A stretch of 64,000 bases of DNA from Gammaproteobacteria bacterium (GCA_025350055.1 JANXYK010000001.1:121346-185345), one strand, 5' to 3'. Positions 39,506-49,346 are shown, counted from the first letter of the stretch. A program made the numbers and translations. The notes: generated from the letters alone by a model not told the origin.

Positions 39506-40216
39506 TCAGGTCTTCAGAGAGAAGGGCGTGAAGTTGGTGGCGGTGTCGTAGTAGTCCTCGCGCTCGGCGCGCTTGAGGAAGGCTACCACCTTGTAGGTCA
39601 CGGGTGTGATGAGCACTTCCCACAGCGTCTTGAGCACGTACTGCGTCATCATCACGCCCAGCAACTTCGAGCTATCCCATAGCCCGTAGAAGGCGATGCT
39701 GTAGAACAGGCCCGAGTCGACGAACTCGCCGCAGATGGTCGAGCCGATGGTGCGCGTCCACAGCCAGCGCCCGCGGGTCATGATCTTCATCTTCGCGAGC
39801 ACGAAGCTGTTCACGAAGGAGCCGCACCAGAAAGCGATGATCGAGGCGGCGACGATGCGCCAGGTGTTGCCGAAGATCATCTCGACCGCTTTTTGCTGAT
39901 CCTGCCACCAGCTCGCGGCCGGCAGCGCAACGATGACGCTCGCCATCAGCGCAGCAAAGGCCAGTGCGCCGAAGCCGGCCCACACGCAACGCCGGTCGCG
40001 CGCATAGCCGTACACCTCGGTGAGGATGTCGCCGAAGATGTAGGAGAGCGGAAAGAACAGCACGCCGGCCACGAAAGTGACATCGCCGAAAATGGGTACG
40101 TGATGGAGCGTGGCCACCTTCGCCGGGCCGATCAGGTTCGCGCACAGCAGGATGCACACGTAGGCCGCCATGATCAGATCGTAGTAGCGGTAGCTGCGCT
40201 CTGCCGGTTCACTCAT
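39506..40216 (-). CDS. Queuosine precursor transporter, VUT/YhhQ family
   Basis: A 236-residue membrane protein with six or so helices. VUT-family features are YYDLIMAAYVCILLCANLI at the start, the IFGDILTEVYGY segment and WRIVAASIIAFWCGSFVNS. Characterised members import 7-cyano- or 7-aminomethyl-7-deazaguanine for queuosine synthesis. It is about 15 residues longer than E. coli YhhQ. It overlaps mtgA by 8 bases and sits 16 bases before the helicase gene. Confidence 0.88.
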   Translation of the reverse strand: MSEPAERSYRYYDLIMAAYVCILLCANLIGPAKVATLHHVPIFGDVTFVAGVLFFPLSYIFGDILTEVYGYARDRRCVWAGFGALAFAALMASVIVALPAASWWQDQQKAVEMIFGNTWRIVAASIIAFWCGSFVNSFVLAKMKIMTRGRWLWTRTIGSTICGEFVDSGLFYSIAFYGLWDSSKLLGVMMTQYVLKTLWEVLITPVTYKVVAFLKRAEREDYYDTATNFTPFSLKT

Positions 40217-40946
40217 GCCGCTCTCCCTGGTTCTCGATCAGGTCTAGGTACGCCGTGCCGCCGAGGTCCGCCATCTGCTGCGAGATCCAGTCGCGGCGGG
40301 TCAGCACCGTACGCGAAGGCGCCTCGACATGATAGTGGGCCGGGTTGGGCAGCACCGCGGCGAGCAACGCGGCCTGTTCGCGCCCCAGGCGTCGCGCGTC
40401 GCGATGGTAGAAATGCTGCGAGGCCGCCTGCACGCCATAGATGCCGTGGCCGAACTCGGCGATGTTCAGATACACCTCGAGGATGCGCTCCTTCGGCCAG
40501 CACCACTCGATCAGCAACGTGAAGCCTGCTTCCAGACCCTTGCGGAAATAGCTGCGTCCTGACCACAGGAACAGGTTCTTGGCCACCTGCTGCGAGATGG
40601 TGCTGGCGCCGCGCACGCGCTGGCTGTGCGCGTTGTGGCGCACGGCCTCACGGATCGACTTGAAGTCGAAACCGGCATGGAAGGGAAACTGCTGGTCTTC
40701 GGAGGCGATCACCGCGAGTGCCGCCTGGGGCGCGATAGCCTCGAGATCCACCCATTTATATTGAGTGGTGTAACCGTGCTCGCCGCTAAACAGGGCGTCG
40801 AGGCGCGCGCTGATCATGAAGGCGCTGGTGGGTGGATTGACCCAGCGGAACGTGAGTACCAGCAGCAGCGCAATCGCCAGCGCGGCCGCGAGGCCCAGCA
40901 ACAGCATGCGTCCTGCGCGCCGCAGGACGCCCGCGCGCTTCGCCAC
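40209..40946 (-). CDS. mtgA: Monofunctional biosynthetic peptidoglycan transglycosylase
   Basis: A 245-residue GT51 enzyme with one N-terminal membrane helix. It contains the catalytic SEDQQFPFHAGFD (the glutamate of the EDxxFxxHxG motif), GASTISQQVAKNLFLW and KERILEVYLNIAEFG. It polymerises lipid II without transpeptidase activity. The start is GTG. E. coli MtgA is 242 residues. Confidence 0.95.
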   Translation of the reverse strand: MAKRAGVLRRAGRMLLLGLAAALAIALLLVLTFRWVNPPTSAFMISARLDALFSGEHGYTTQYKWVDLEAIAPQAALAVIASEDQQFPFHAGFDFKSIREAVRHNAHSQRVRGASTISQQVAKNLFLWSGRSYFRKGLEAGFTLLIEWCWPKERILEVYLNIAEFGHGIYGVQAASQHFYHRDARRLGREQAALLAAVLPNPAHYHVEAPSRTVLTRRDWISQQMADLGGTAYLDLIENQGERHE

Positions 40947-40950
40947 TGCC

Positions 40951-41445
40951 TCAGGCAGCGGCCGGAACGCGGCGTGCCGTGTTGACGATCACATCTTCCA
41001 TCGGTGCATCGGTGTAGCCCGAGCGCCGGCCGGTGCGTACGGCGGCGATCTTGTCGACCACGTCCATGCCATCGATCACCCGGCCGAACACCGCATAGCC
41101 ATGCTGGCCCGGGCGATAGTCGAGGAATTCGTTGTCCTTCAGGTTCACGAAGAACTGCGAGGTGGCGCTGTGCGGCGCGTCGGTGCGCGCCATCGACAGT
41201 GTGCCGCGCTCGTTGAGCAGGCCGTTGGCGGCTTCGTTCTTGACCGGCGCGCGCGTTTTCTTCTGCGAGAAGTCCGCGCTCAGTCCGCCGCCCTGGATCA
41301 CGAAGCCAGGCACGATGCGATGGAAGATCGTGCCATCGAAATACTGATCGTCGACGTATTGCAGGAAGTTGGCGACCGAGAGCGGCGCATCGCGCTCGAA
41401 CAGCTCGATCGTGAAGCCGCCGTGCGTGGTTTCAAAACGTACCAT
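40951..41445 (-). CDS. ppiB: Cyclophilin-type peptidyl-prolyl cis-trans isomerase
   Basis: A 164-residue cytoplasmic cyclophilin, the same length as E. coli PpiB. Active-site residues appear in FHRIVPGFVIQGG and TSQFFVNL. I prefer the ATG at 41445 (MVRFETTHGG, matching the family N-terminus, with AAGGAACGGAA before it). An ATG at 41463 that overlaps the prmC stop (ATGA) would add six residues and could also be used for coupling. Confidence 0.94.
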   Translation of the reverse strand: MVRFETTHGGFTIELFERDAPLSVANFLQYVDDQYFDGTIFHRIVPGFVIQGGGLSADFSQKKTRAPVKNEAANGLLNERGTLSMARTDAPHSATSQFFVNLKDNEFLDYRPGQHGYAVFGRVIDGMDVVDKIAAVRTGRRSGYTDAPMEDVIVNTARRVPAAA

Positions 41446-41459
41446 CAGTTCCGTTCCTT

Positions 41460-42347
41460 TCATGTGCGCTGCGCCTCGGTGACGCGTGGGAGTCCTGCCA
41501 GATCAGCGTGGCAGCGTACGTGAGTGAACCCCTGCGCGACAAGCATTGTCGCGACCGCGGCGGCCTGGGTGGCGCCGTGTTCCAGCAGCAACCAACCCCC
41601 GGGCAGCAGTTGCGTGGTGGCACCCGCAATGATCACCCGCAGTGCATCGAGTCCTTCGGGGCCCGAGCTGAGCGCCGTGCGCGGCTCATGCTGCAACGCC
41701 AGATCAAGCAAGGCCGGGTCGGATTCGGCGATGTACGGCGGATTGCTCACCAGCAGGTCGAAACGCTCGCCCGCCAGCGAGGAAAACCAGTCGCTGGTGA
41801 GAAACTGCAGGTTACTTAGGCCCAGCTCGTGTGCGTTGGACGAGGCCACTGCCAGCGCGGCACTCGATTGATCGATGGCCGTGAGTTGCCAGTCGGGCCG
41901 TTCGCTGGCCAAGGCCAGTGCAATGGCGCCGGAACCCGTGCCCAGATCGGCTACCCATGCCGCAGCCTTGGGGAGCAGCGCCAGCGCGCGCTCGACCAGC
42001 AGCTCGGTCTCGGGCCGCGGCACCAGCACCGCATTGTTCACGGCCAGCGTCAACGACCAGAACTCCCGCCGCCCGGTGATATAGGCCAGCGGCTCGCCGG
42101 CCACGCGGCGTGCCAGCAATACTGCAAAGGCATCGCGCGTGGCGCTGTCCAGCGTCGCGTCGGCATGCGCCAGCAACCAGGAGCGCGAGCGCTGCAGCGC
42201 CTGGGCCAGCAGCAACTGCGCATCGAGCGCAGCGCTCTCCTGCGACAGCAGGCTGCGGCGTGCCGACTCGAGCGCGCTGGCTACGGTCACGCCCTCGGCG
42301 CTCGCGCCGTCAGCGCTTGCGGTGTCATCGGTGGGTGCGCGGGCCAT
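41460..42347 (-). CDS. prmC: Peptide chain release factor N5-glutamine methyltransferase
   Basis: A 295-residue methyltransferase that modifies the GGQ glutamine of release factors, including the PrfA encoded 0.8 kb away. It shows the SAM motif DLGTGSGAIALAL and catalytic NPPYI. The N-terminal 20 residues are a variable Ala/Ser/Asp extension. PrmC usually follows prfA directly; here a YciC-like gene on the opposite strand lies between them. Confidence 0.95.
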   Translation of the reverse strand: MARAPTDDTASADGASAEGVTVASALESARRSLLSQESAALDAQLLLAQALQRSRSWLLAHADATLDSATRDAFAVLLARRVAGEPLAYITGRREFWSLTLAVNNAVLVPRPETELLVERALALLPKAAAWVADLGTGSGAIALALASERPDWQLTAIDQSSAALAVASSNAHELGLSNLQFLTSDWFSSLAGERFDLLVSNPPYIAESDPALLDLALQHEPRTALSSGPEGLDALRVIIAGATTQLLPGGWLLLEHGATQAAAVATMLVAQGFTHVRCHADLAGLPRVTEAQRT

Positions 42348-42396
42348 TCTGATAGATTACACGCCCCCGTTCTTAAGGCCAGCCATCGGAGTTGCC

Positions 42397-43140
42397 ATGT
42401 CCGCCTCGCTCCTGCCACCGCGCTCCGCCGAGGTTGCCGACATCATGGAAGCCGCGATGCGGGTCTTCCGCGCCACGCTCCCCAAGTGCCTGCCCCTGGC
42501 GATGTTGTCGATACTGCTGGCACAGGCGGCCTCGCTCCATGCGCTGGCCACCGGCAAATCGCCCGACCTGCTGCAGCCGCACGATGGCACATTCTGGACG
42601 CTGTTCGCGCTCGGCTTCGTGGCCTGGCAACTGCTGGCCGCGATCATCATGCTGCGCCAACGCACCATCATCGCCGGCCGGCCGCTGGTGCTGTCAGCCG
42701 AACTGCAGATGGCGCTGCGGCGCTGGCCGCTGCTGTTGCTGACCGCGGTGCTCTCGGGCGCGCTGATGTCGCTGGGCTTCGTATTGCTGGTCGTGCCAGG
42801 CATCTACGCCTTCATCTGTTTCCTGCTGTTGCGGCCCGTGGTGCTGTTTGAACCCGTGGATCCGCTGCGGGCACTGCAGCGCTGCCTGCAACTGGTACGG
42901 CCACGCTGGCTGAAAACCCTTGCGGTCGCGGTGATGGGCACCTTGATCGTGGCGGTGTGCACTTTGGCCGCAGTCGCCGTGTTGAGCCTGCTCTCTGCGC
43001 TGCTCGCCACGCTCGGCGTCAAGCCCGCTGGCGTCAACGCCGTGGGCGCAGCCGTGCTGCTGGGCGTGCTGTCGGTGGCGGCGGTTTATTTCAGCGCACT
43101 GTGGCTGGCGCTTTACTCGGCTGCCAGTTCCTCGGCCTGA
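42397..43140 (+). CDS. YciC-like (BPSS1780/UPF0259-type) membrane protein
   Basis: A 247-residue protein with five or six transmembrane helices. A central segment [20 protein letters not shown] with the following [16 protein letters not shown] resembles the YciC/UPF0259 family, whose function is unknown. GGAG lies 7 bases before the ATG. It is inserted between prmC and prfA on the other strand, and its last 28 bases overlap the 3' end of prfA. Confidence 0.65.
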   Translation: MSASLLPPRSAEVADIMEAAMRVFRATLPKCLPLAMLSILLAQAASLHALATGKSPDLLQPHDGTFWTLFALGFVAWQLLAAIIMLRQRTIIAGRPLVLSAELQMALRRWPLLLLTAVLSGALMSLGFVLLVVPGIYAFICFLLLRPVVLFEPVDPLRALQRCLQLVRPRWLKTLAVAVMGTLIVAVCTLAAVAVLSLLSALLATLGVKPAGVNAVGAAVLLGVLSVAAVYFSALWLALYSAASSSA

Positions 43141-44192
43141 TATTCCTGCTGCAGGGCCTCGAGCAACTCGTCGAGCTCGCCGTTCATGATTGCGGACAGC
43201 TTGTAGAGCGTGAGGTTGATGCGATGGTCGGTGAGCCGCCCCTGCGGAAAATTGTAGGTGCGGATGCGTTCCGAGCGATCGCCGCTCCCGACCTGCAATT
43301 TGCGCGACTGCGCCTGCTCGCTGCTGCGCTTTTCCTGTTCCGCGGCCAACAGCCGTGCCTGCAGCAATGACATCGCGCGCGAGCGGTTTTTGTGCTGCGA
43401 GCGCTCGTCCTGGCATTCGACCACCACGCCGGTGGGAATGTGCGTGATGCGTATCGCCGATTCGGTCTTGTTGACGTGCTGTCCGCCAGCGCCCGAGGCG
43501 CGAAAGGTGTCGACGCGCAGGTCCGCGGGATTGATCTCGATGCGTTCGATCTCGGCCATTTCCGGCATGATCGCCACCGTGCAGGCCGAGGTATGGATGC
43601 GACCCTGCGCCTCGGTGGCCGGCACACGCTGCACGCGATGTGCGCCCGATTCGAACTTGAGGCGCGAGTACACGCCGCGCCCTACCAGACGGCAGATCAC
43701 TTCTTTATAGCCGCCGTGCTCGCCGTGGCTCTCGCTCAGCGTCTCCACCTGCCAGCCGCGGTCCTCCGCATAGCGGCTGTACATGCGCAGCAGGTCGCCC
43801 GCAAAAATCGCGGCCTCATCGCCGCCCGTGCCGGCGCGGATTTCCAGGAACACATTGGCGGCATCGCGCGGATTCTGTGGCAGCAACATGCTCAGCAACG
43901 CCGTTTCGCGCGCCGTGAGTTCCGCGCCCAGCCGCTGCGCCTCTTCCTCGCCGAGCGCGCGCATGTGCGCATCGGCGTCCGTGCGCAGCTGCTCGGCATG
44001 CTGCAGCTCCGACTCCAGCCCCAGGTATTCGCGCCAGGCCGTGGCGGTGGGCAGCAGACGGGCATATTCCATCGACAGCTCGCGAAACTGCTCGGCACGC
44101 CCCTGCATCTGCGGCTCGGCCAGCATCAACGCCACTTCCTCGCAGCGTTCGGCGACTTTGTCCAGTTTTTGCCGGATTGAATCTTTCATCAT
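43113..44192 (-). CDS. prfA: Peptide chain release factor 1
   Basis: A 359-residue class-I release factor. The catalytic GGQ is in [10 protein letters not shown], and the stop-codon recognition motif of RF1 is PATEAQ (PxT type, reading UAA/UAG). It is normally second to hemA in an operon; here it faces a TPR gene with 13 bases between the start codons and no hemA. Two adjacent ATGs (44192, 44189) can serve as the start. Confidence 0.97.
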   Translation of the reverse strand: MMKDSIRQKLDKVAERCEEVALMLAEPQMQGRAEQFRELSMEYARLLPTATAWREYLGLESELQHAEQLRTDADAHMRALGEEEAQRLGAELTARETALLSMLLPQNPRDAANVFLEIRAGTGGDEAAIFAGDLLRMYSRYAEDRGWQVETLSESHGEHGGYKEVICRLVGRGVYSRLKFESGAHRVQRVPATEAQGRIHTSACTVAIMPEMAEIERIEINPADLRVDTFRASGAGGQHVNKTESAIRITHIPTGVVVECQDERSQHKNRSRAMSLLQARLLAAEQEKRSSEQAQSRKLQVGSGDRSERIRTYNFPQGRLTDHRINLTLYKLSAIMNGELDELLEALQQEYQAEELAAE

Positions 44193-44205
44193 CAGCTATA
44201 GTCGC

Positions 44206-45963
44206 ATGATCATGCTGCTTTGCCACCGTCAGATCCCCAGCCATCGATTCACCAGCTTCGCAGCCACGCTGCTGCTGGCCGCTGCAACAGCTAACGCCGC
44301 CGCCGCGGCAGCGCCTGGTGTCAAAAAGCCTGCGCCCGTCGCGACCGGCTCACTCGCCGATGGCAATGCCGCCACGGTCAGCGCCGAGAGCGCACTGCTG
44401 CGCGGCGATTGCGGCAACGCCTCCACCTACTATGTCAAAGCCGCGCGGCAACTGGCTGCCGCGGAGCTCGCGCAGCGCGCCACGACGGTAGCGCTCGATT
44501 GCGGCCAGGCCGCCAGCGCGCTGGCGGCTGCCGAGCGTTGGGTGCAACTCGCGCCGGGCGATTCGGCTGCGGCACTCGCACAGGTGCAGGCAGCGCTCGT
44601 GAACCTGCACATCACCGAGGCGCGCGACTATTTCAAGACCTGGTTGTCGGGTGCAAATCGCAAACTGCCCGACGCCCTGGCGCAATTGCAGCAGGACGCG
44701 GGCAGCGAGGCGCTGTTGCTGATGATGCGCGACTTCGAACATCCGGCGCTGCACACGGCTGTGGCGCAACGCGCGCTGGGCGAACTGGCGCTCGATGCCT
44801 GGGATGCGCATGCAGCGCTGGGTTACGCCCAGGCGGCGCGCGCGGCCGGCGCCAAAGCGCCCGATGTTGCGTCGCTGGTGGCACGCGCGCAGGCGGTGCT
44901 CGGCGATGAAGCGGCTGCGCTCGGCGCGGCGCGCGAGGCGGTTACCGAGAAATCCAATCGCCTCACTCTGGCCCAGGCCCTGCTGTTGCTGGGCAAGTAC
45001 GACGAGGCCGAAATCGAATTGCAGCGCCTGCGCACCGATGACGAAGTCGGCCCGGCAGCGAGCCGCCAGCTCGCGCAGCTCGCATTCGAAAAGGGCGACT
45101 ACGCCATCACCGAGCAACGTTGCACCAACATGCTGCCGGTGCAGAGCTCATCGGCGCTCGCTGTCTATCTGCTGGGTGTAATCGCCGAGCGGCGCGGTGA
45201 TGAAGCCAGCGCGTTGCGTCACTATTCCATGCTGCTGGGCACGGGGCTCGATACGCCTGGCCGGCGGCGCGCCGCGGGCATCCTCTATCGACAGGGTAGT
45301 CACGAAGCGGCGTTGCGCGTGTTTGCGCCCGAGCCTGATGCACAGCCATCCGAGCGCATCCACGCCGACATCGCTGCGGCCGATCTGCTCTCGCAGGTCG
45401 ATGCACCCGAGGAATCGCTGGGCCGCATTGCCGATGCCCTACGCCGCTCGCCCGGAAATGCCGAGCTCGACTACCAGCACGCGGTGCTGCTCGAGCGCGC
45501 CGGCAAGATCGACGCCGCGCTGCAATTGCTCGAAACCCTGCATCGCGCCCGACCGCTCGATGCGGCGATCAGCAATGCACTGGGTTTCACGCTCGCCGAC
45601 CACAAGCGCGCCTTGCCGCGCGCAGAAGTACTGATACGCGAGGCCTTGCGTTCGCAGCCCGATGACCCGGCGATGCTCGACAGCCTGGGCTGGGTGCAGT
45701 TCCGGCGCGGGCAGATTGCTGGCGCGGTGCCGACGCTCGAGCGTGCCTATCGCCTGCTGCACGATGGCGACATCGGCGGCCATTGGGGCGAAGCGCTGTG
45801 GGCATCAGGACAGAAGAGCGCCGCGCGCGCGGTCTGGAAACGCGCGCTGACCGCCGACCCGGAAAATCCGCGGCTCGTGGCCACCGTGGCGCACTACGCG
45901 CCGGACATCAGCGCGCCCAAGCCGCCGCCGGCGCTGGAATCGGCGCCGCGCACCACGATCTGA
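44206..45963 (+). CDS. TPR-repeat protein upstream of lolB
   Basis: A 585-residue exported TPR protein. It has a signal-like N-terminus (about 1-30, ending ANAAAAAA) and at least eight TPR-like helical pairs, best near the C-terminus (NALGFTLADH, DSLGWVQFRRGQ). It is the counterpart of the Pseudomonas TPR gene located between hemA and lolB, whose role is poorly known. A TATAGT at 44197-44202 could be a -10, but would leave almost no leader. The start is ATG 44206, with ATG 44212 as an alternative. Confidence 0.82.
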   Translation: MIMLLCHRQIPSHRFTSFAATLLLAAATANAAAAAAPGVKKPAPVATGSLADGNAATVSAESALLRGDCGNASTYYVKAARQLAAAELAQRATTVALDCGQAASALAAAERWVQLAPGDSAAALAQVQAALVNLHITEARDYFKTWLSGANRKLPDALAQLQQDAGSEALLLMMRDFEHPALHTAVAQRALGELALDAWDAHAALGYAQAARAAGAKAPDVASLVARAQAVLGDEAAALGAAREAVTEKSNRLTLAQALLLLGKYDEAEIELQRLRTDDEVGPAASRQLAQLAFEKGDYAITEQRCTNMLPVQSSSALAVYLLGVIAERRGDEASALRHYSMLLGTGLDTPGRRRAAGILYRQGSHEAALRVFAPEPDAQPSERIHADIAAADLLSQVDAPEESLGRIADALRRSPGNAELDYQHAVLLERAGKIDAALQLLETLHRARPLDAAISNALGFTLADHKRALPRAEVLIREALRSQPDDPAMLDSLGWVQFRRGQIAGAVPTLERAYRLLHDGDIGGHWGEALWASGQKSAARAVWKRALTADPENPRLVATVAHYAPDISAPKPPPALESAPRTTI

Positions 45964-45972
45964 GCGGCGCGC

Positions 45973-46593
45973 GTGCCTCGCGTACGCACTAGACTTCCTG
46001 CGCGCAGCGCCCGCTTCGCGCTGCTGGCTACGTTGCTGGCGACACTGTTGCTCGATGGCTGCCGTACATTGCCGGCTCCCGCCGCCAGATCCTGGGCTGA
46101 GCAGCGCACGGCGTTGCAGTCGCTCGAGCGCTACCAGTTTCGCGGCCAGCTCGCTGCGGCCGCCGCGGACGAGGGCTTCAGTGCGGCCCTGAGCTGGCAG
46201 CAACACGGTGTGGCAAGCTCGGTGCAACTGCGCGCACCCTTCGGTGTCGGTGGTGCGCAACTGCGCTACGACGAGTCCGGCTTGCAGATGACGAACAGCA
46301 ATGGCGCCGAACTGCGCGGCGAGGCAGCCCACAGGGCGATGATCGAGCTGCTCGGCTTCGAGCCACCGCTGGCGAGCCTGCGTTACTGGCTGATCGGCGT
46401 GCCGGATCCGGCAACGCCGGGCGTCGAGCAGCTCGATGGCGCGCAACATCTGCAACAACTCACGCAAGGCGATTGGCGCATCGACTACAGCGACTACGCG
46501 CCGCAGGGCGGCTGGTGGCTGCCGGGCCTGGTCACCCTGCGACGCGACACCACACGCCTGAAGGTACGCGTCAACCGCTGGCAACTGCAGTGA
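45973..46593 (+). CDS. lolB: Outer membrane lipoprotein insertion protein LolB
   Basis: A 206-residue lipoprotein (E. coli 207) that accepts lipoproteins from LolA and places them in the outer membrane. It has a lipobox DGC with cysteine 30, the YQFRGQLAAA strand, and a C-terminal LVTLRRDTTRLKVRVNRWQL strand in outline, of which RLKVRVNRW is diagnostic. The start is GTG, 9 bases after the TPR gene. Its stop overlaps the ispE GTG. Confidence 0.9.
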   Translation: MPRVRTRLPARSARFALLATLLATLLLDGCRTLPAPAARSWAEQRTALQSLERYQFRGQLAAAAADEGFSAALSWQQHGVASSVQLRAPFGVGGAQLRYDESGLQMTNSNGAELRGEAAHRAMIELLGFEPPLASLRYWLIGVPDPATPGVEQLDGAQHLQQLTQGDWRIDYSDYAPQGGWWLPGLVTLRRDTTRLKVRVNRWQLQ

Positions 46594-47450
46594 GCGAGCG
46601 TTGGTGGCCCGCGCCCGCAAAACTCAACCTGCTGTTGCACGTGACCGCACGACGCGATGACGGTTACCACGACCTGCAGACCGTCTTTCAGTTGCTCGAC
46701 TGGGGCGACGAACTCAAGTTCGACATCACCGCTGACCCGAACATCGAGCGCGTGTCGGGTCCTGCCGCCATCCCGCCCGATGACGACTTGTGCGTGCATG
46801 CCGCCCGATTGTTGCAGCGTGTCACGGGCGTCCGGCGAGGGGTGCGAATCCACCTTCGCAAGCGCACTCCGATGGGAGGGGGCCTGGGCGGGGGCAGCTC
46901 GGACGCCGCCACCGCGCTGCTGGTGCTCGATCGGCTCTGGGAAACCAGGCTGGGTGCGGGCCGCTTATGCCAGTTGGGGCTGGATCTGGGCTCCGATGTG
47001 CCTGTTTTCGTACAAGGTTCATCGGCTTGGGCCGAAGGGCGGGGCGAGCGCCTGACCCCCCTGGAGCTGCCGGAACGCTGGTACCTGATCATCCATCCGG
47101 GGGTCGCCGTGGGTACCCGGGAAATATTCCAGGCCCCTGAATTGACACGAAATTCCCCCATCATCACAATACGCGCCGCTTCGGCGGCCCTGGCCTTAGG
47201 GGGCGGGGCACGCAACGATTGCGAGCCGGTGGTGCGCTCGCGCTTTGCGCAGGTGGCCGCCGCGCTCGAGTGGCTCGCGAAACGCGCGGAGGCGCACTTG
47301 AGTGGCACGGGTTCCTGTATCTTCGCGGCCTTCGCGAAGGCCGCCGACGCCGAGCGCGTTGCCGCGCAGGTGCCCGATGAGTGGACCAGCTACGTTGCGC
47401 GTGGTGTGAACCGCTCGCCGCTCGCCGCGGCGCTTGCTACGTGGTGCTGA
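46590..47450 (+). CDS. ispE: 4-diphosphocytidyl-2-C-methyl-D-erythritol kinase
   Basis: A 286-residue GHMP kinase of the non-mevalonate isoprenoid pathway. The N-terminal PAPAKLNLLLHV, the ATP loop PMGGGLGGGSSDAA and the C-terminal LSGTGSCIFA are conserved. The start is GTG overlapping the lolB stop (GTGA). It ends 4 bases before tRNA-Gln, so the tRNA is probably processed from a longer message. Confidence 0.96.
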   Translation: MSERWWPAPAKLNLLLHVTARRDDGYHDLQTVFQLLDWGDELKFDITADPNIERVSGPAAIPPDDDLCVHAARLLQRVTGVRRGVRIHLRKRTPMGGGLGGGSSDAATALLVLDRLWETRLGAGRLCQLGLDLGSDVPVFVQGSSAWAEGRGERLTPLELPERWYLIIHPGVAVGTREIFQAPELTRNSPIITIRAASAALALGGGARNDCEPVVRSRFAQVAAALEWLAKRAEAHLSGTGSCIFAAFAKAADAERVAAQVPDEWTSYVARGVNRSPLAAALATWC

Positions 47451-47454
47451 ATAT

Positions 47455-47529
47455 TGGGGTGTCGCCAAGTGGTAAGGCAGCGGGTTTTGATCCCGCCATT
47501 CGTAGGTTCGAATCCTGCCACCCCAGCCA
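47455..47529 (+). tRNA. tRNA-Gln (anticodon TTG)
   Basis: A 75-base cloverleaf with acceptor arms TGGGGTG and CACCCCA, anticodon loop TTTTGAT (anticodon TTG), a T-arm with GTTCGAATC, and an encoded CCA end. A first base U paired with A72 is usual for tRNA-Gln. It lies between ispE and prs, the same place as in Pseudomonas. Confidence 0.97.
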
Positions 47530-47558
47530 GGTTGAAGTATTGAGAGTAGTGTCAGACG

Positions 47559-48512
47559 GTGGATTCACAATCGATCAGTTTGTTCACGGGTAACGCCAAT
47601 CCGGCGCTGGCCCACGATATCGCCCGCCACCTGATGGTGCCTGTGGGGCGCGCCTCCGTGGGCCGTTTCAGCGATGGCGAGATCAATGTCGAGATCATGG
47701 AGAACGTGCGCGGCCGCGACGTGTTCCTGGTGCAATCGACCTGTCCGCCAGTGAACGATTCGCTGATGGAACTGTTGATCATGGCCGATGCCTGCCGTCG
47801 CGCCTCGGCCAAGAGCATCACCGCGGTGGTGCCGTATTTTGGCTACGCACGCCAGGATCGTCGTCCGCGCGCCACGCGCGCCGCGATCACCGCCAAGCTG
47901 GTGGCCGACATGATCATTGGCTCCGGCGTCGGTCGCGTGCTGACGCTCGACCTGCATGCCGAGCAGATCCAGGGGTTTTTCGGTATCCCGGTGGACAACG
48001 TGTACGGCTCGCCGGTGCTGCTGGGGGATGTGTGGCGCAAGGCCTATCCCGAGCTGGTGGTGGTCTCGCCCGATGTCGGCGGCGTGGTGCGCGCGCGCGC
48101 CTTCGCCAAGCGCCTCGATGATGCGGAACTGGCGATCATCGACAAGCGCCGTCCGCGCCCGAATGAATCGAAGGTGATGAACATCATCGGTGAAGTGAAG
48201 GGCCGCAGCTGCGTGCTGATCGACGACATGGTCGACACCGCCGGCACGCTGTGCCTTGCGGCGCAGGCGCTCAAGGACGAAGGCGCGTTGCGCGTGGTGG
48301 CCTACATCACGCACGCGGTGCTTTCGGGCGGCGCGGTCGATCGCATCGGCAAATCCGCGCTCGATGAACTGGTGGTCACCGATACCGTGCCGCTCAGCGA
48401 GGCCGGCGCGGCTTGCCCGCGCATCCGCCAGCTCTCGGTGGCCCCGCTGCTGGCCGAGACGCTCCGTCGCATCCGCGATGAGGAATCGGTCAGTTCGCTG
48501 TATATCGACTGA
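47559..48512 (+). CDS. prs: Ribose-phosphate pyrophosphokinase
   Basis: A 317-residue PRPP synthetase. The flexible catalytic loop is in YARQDRRPR and the PRPP-binding loop is [13 protein letters not shown]; the N-terminal [11 protein letters not shown] and GRFSDGEI are conserved. PRPP feeds nucleotide, histidine, tryptophan and NAD synthesis. The start is GTG, 29 bases after tRNA-Gln. Confidence 0.96.
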   Translation: MDSQSISLFTGNANPALAHDIARHLMVPVGRASVGRFSDGEINVEIMENVRGRDVFLVQSTCPPVNDSLMELLIMADACRRASAKSITAVVPYFGYARQDRRPRATRAAITAKLVADMIIGSGVGRVLTLDLHAEQIQGFFGIPVDNVYGSPVLLGDVWRKAYPELVVVSPDVGGVVRARAFAKRLDDAELAIIDKRRPRPNESKVMNIIGEVKGRSCVLIDDMVDTAGTLCLAAQALKDEGALRVVAYITHAVLSGGAVDRIGKSALDELVVTDTVPLSEAGAACPRIRQLSVAPLLAETLRRIRDEESVSSLYID

Positions 48513-48536
48513 ACAATTCGTACAAGGTTTTCTGGT

Positions 48537-48571
48537 GGACCGGCATTGGTCGCGATGCGGGTCCGTTTCTT
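48537..48571 (+). terminator. Hairpin with T-rich tail between prs and rplY
   Basis: Arms of 10 bases (48537-48546 and 48555-48564) pair with a single G-G mismatch around an 8-base loop, and GTTTCTT follows. It could end part of the prs transcript or attenuate entry into rplY, whose AAGGAG ribosome-binding site begins about 10 bases later. The T-run is interrupted, so termination may be partial. Confidence 0.45.
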
Positions 48572-48590
48572 CAACTCAAGGAGCATTCAA

Positions 48591-49331
48591 ATGCGTATCG
48601 CTTTCGAAATCAGCGCGGAACCGCGTAATGATCAGGGCAAAGGTGCGAGCCGCCGCCTGCGTCATTCCGGCAAGGTTCCCGCAATCCTGTACGGCGCTCA
48701 TGCCGAAGCCAGTCGGCTCTCGCTCGAGCATCACAAGGTGCTGGCGCTCTCGGCCGACGAGAAGTTCTACTCCTCGATCATCAGCGTGAATGTCGGCGGC
48801 AGCAAGCAGCCGGCCATCGTCAAGGATGTGCAGATGCATCCGGCGCGCACGGCCGTGATGCACATCGATCTGCAACGCGTGATGGAGAACGAGAAGATCC
48901 GCCTGCACCTGCCGATCCACTTCAAGGGCGCGGCGGCTTCGCCGGGCGTGAAGACCCAGGGCGGCGTGGTCTCGCACCACATGGCCGACATCCAAGTGGT
49001 CTGCCTACCCAAAGACCTGCCCGAGTTCGTCGAGCTCGACCTCTCGGCCATGAACCTCAACGACTCGCTGTACGTCGCGGACATCAAGGTGCCCGCGGGC
49101 GTGACAGTCTCGGCGCTGGCGCACGGCGCCAATCCGCCGGTGGTCTCGATCCACGCGCCGCGTGTGGCCGAGCCGGAGGCGGTGGTCGAGGAAGCGGCTG
49201 CTGCGGCGCCTGCGGAAGGGGCTGTGGCTGCGGGTGCAGCGGCGCCTGCGGCTGGGGCTGCGGGTGGCGCGGATGCCAAGAAAGACGACGCCAAGAAGGA
49301 AGCTGCGCCCAAGAAAGAAGGGAAGAAATAG
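48591..49331 (+). CDS. rplY: 50S ribosomal protein L25, long (Ctc/TL5) form
   Basis: A 246-residue L25 that binds 5S rRNA through its N-terminal domain (GASRRLRHSGKVPAILYG). A second TL5 domain (about 95-190) follows, then an Ala/Gly/Lys-rich disordered tail (about 195-246) ending KKEGKK. E. coli L25 has only the first domain. A strong AAGGAG lies 8 bases before the ATG. Confidence 0.95.
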   Translation: MRIAFEISAEPRNDQGKGASRRLRHSGKVPAILYGAHAEASRLSLEHHKVLALSADEKFYSSIISVNVGGSKQPAIVKDVQMHPARTAVMHIDLQRVMENEKIRLHLPIHFKGAAASPGVKTQGGVVSHHMADIQVVCLPKDLPEFVELDLSAMNLNDSLYVADIKVPAGVTVSALAHGANPPVVSIHAPRVAEPEAVVEEAAAAAPAEGAVAAGAAAPAAGAAGGADAKKDDAKKEAAPKKEGKK

Positions 49332-49346
49332 GGTCGCGGTTAGCTG

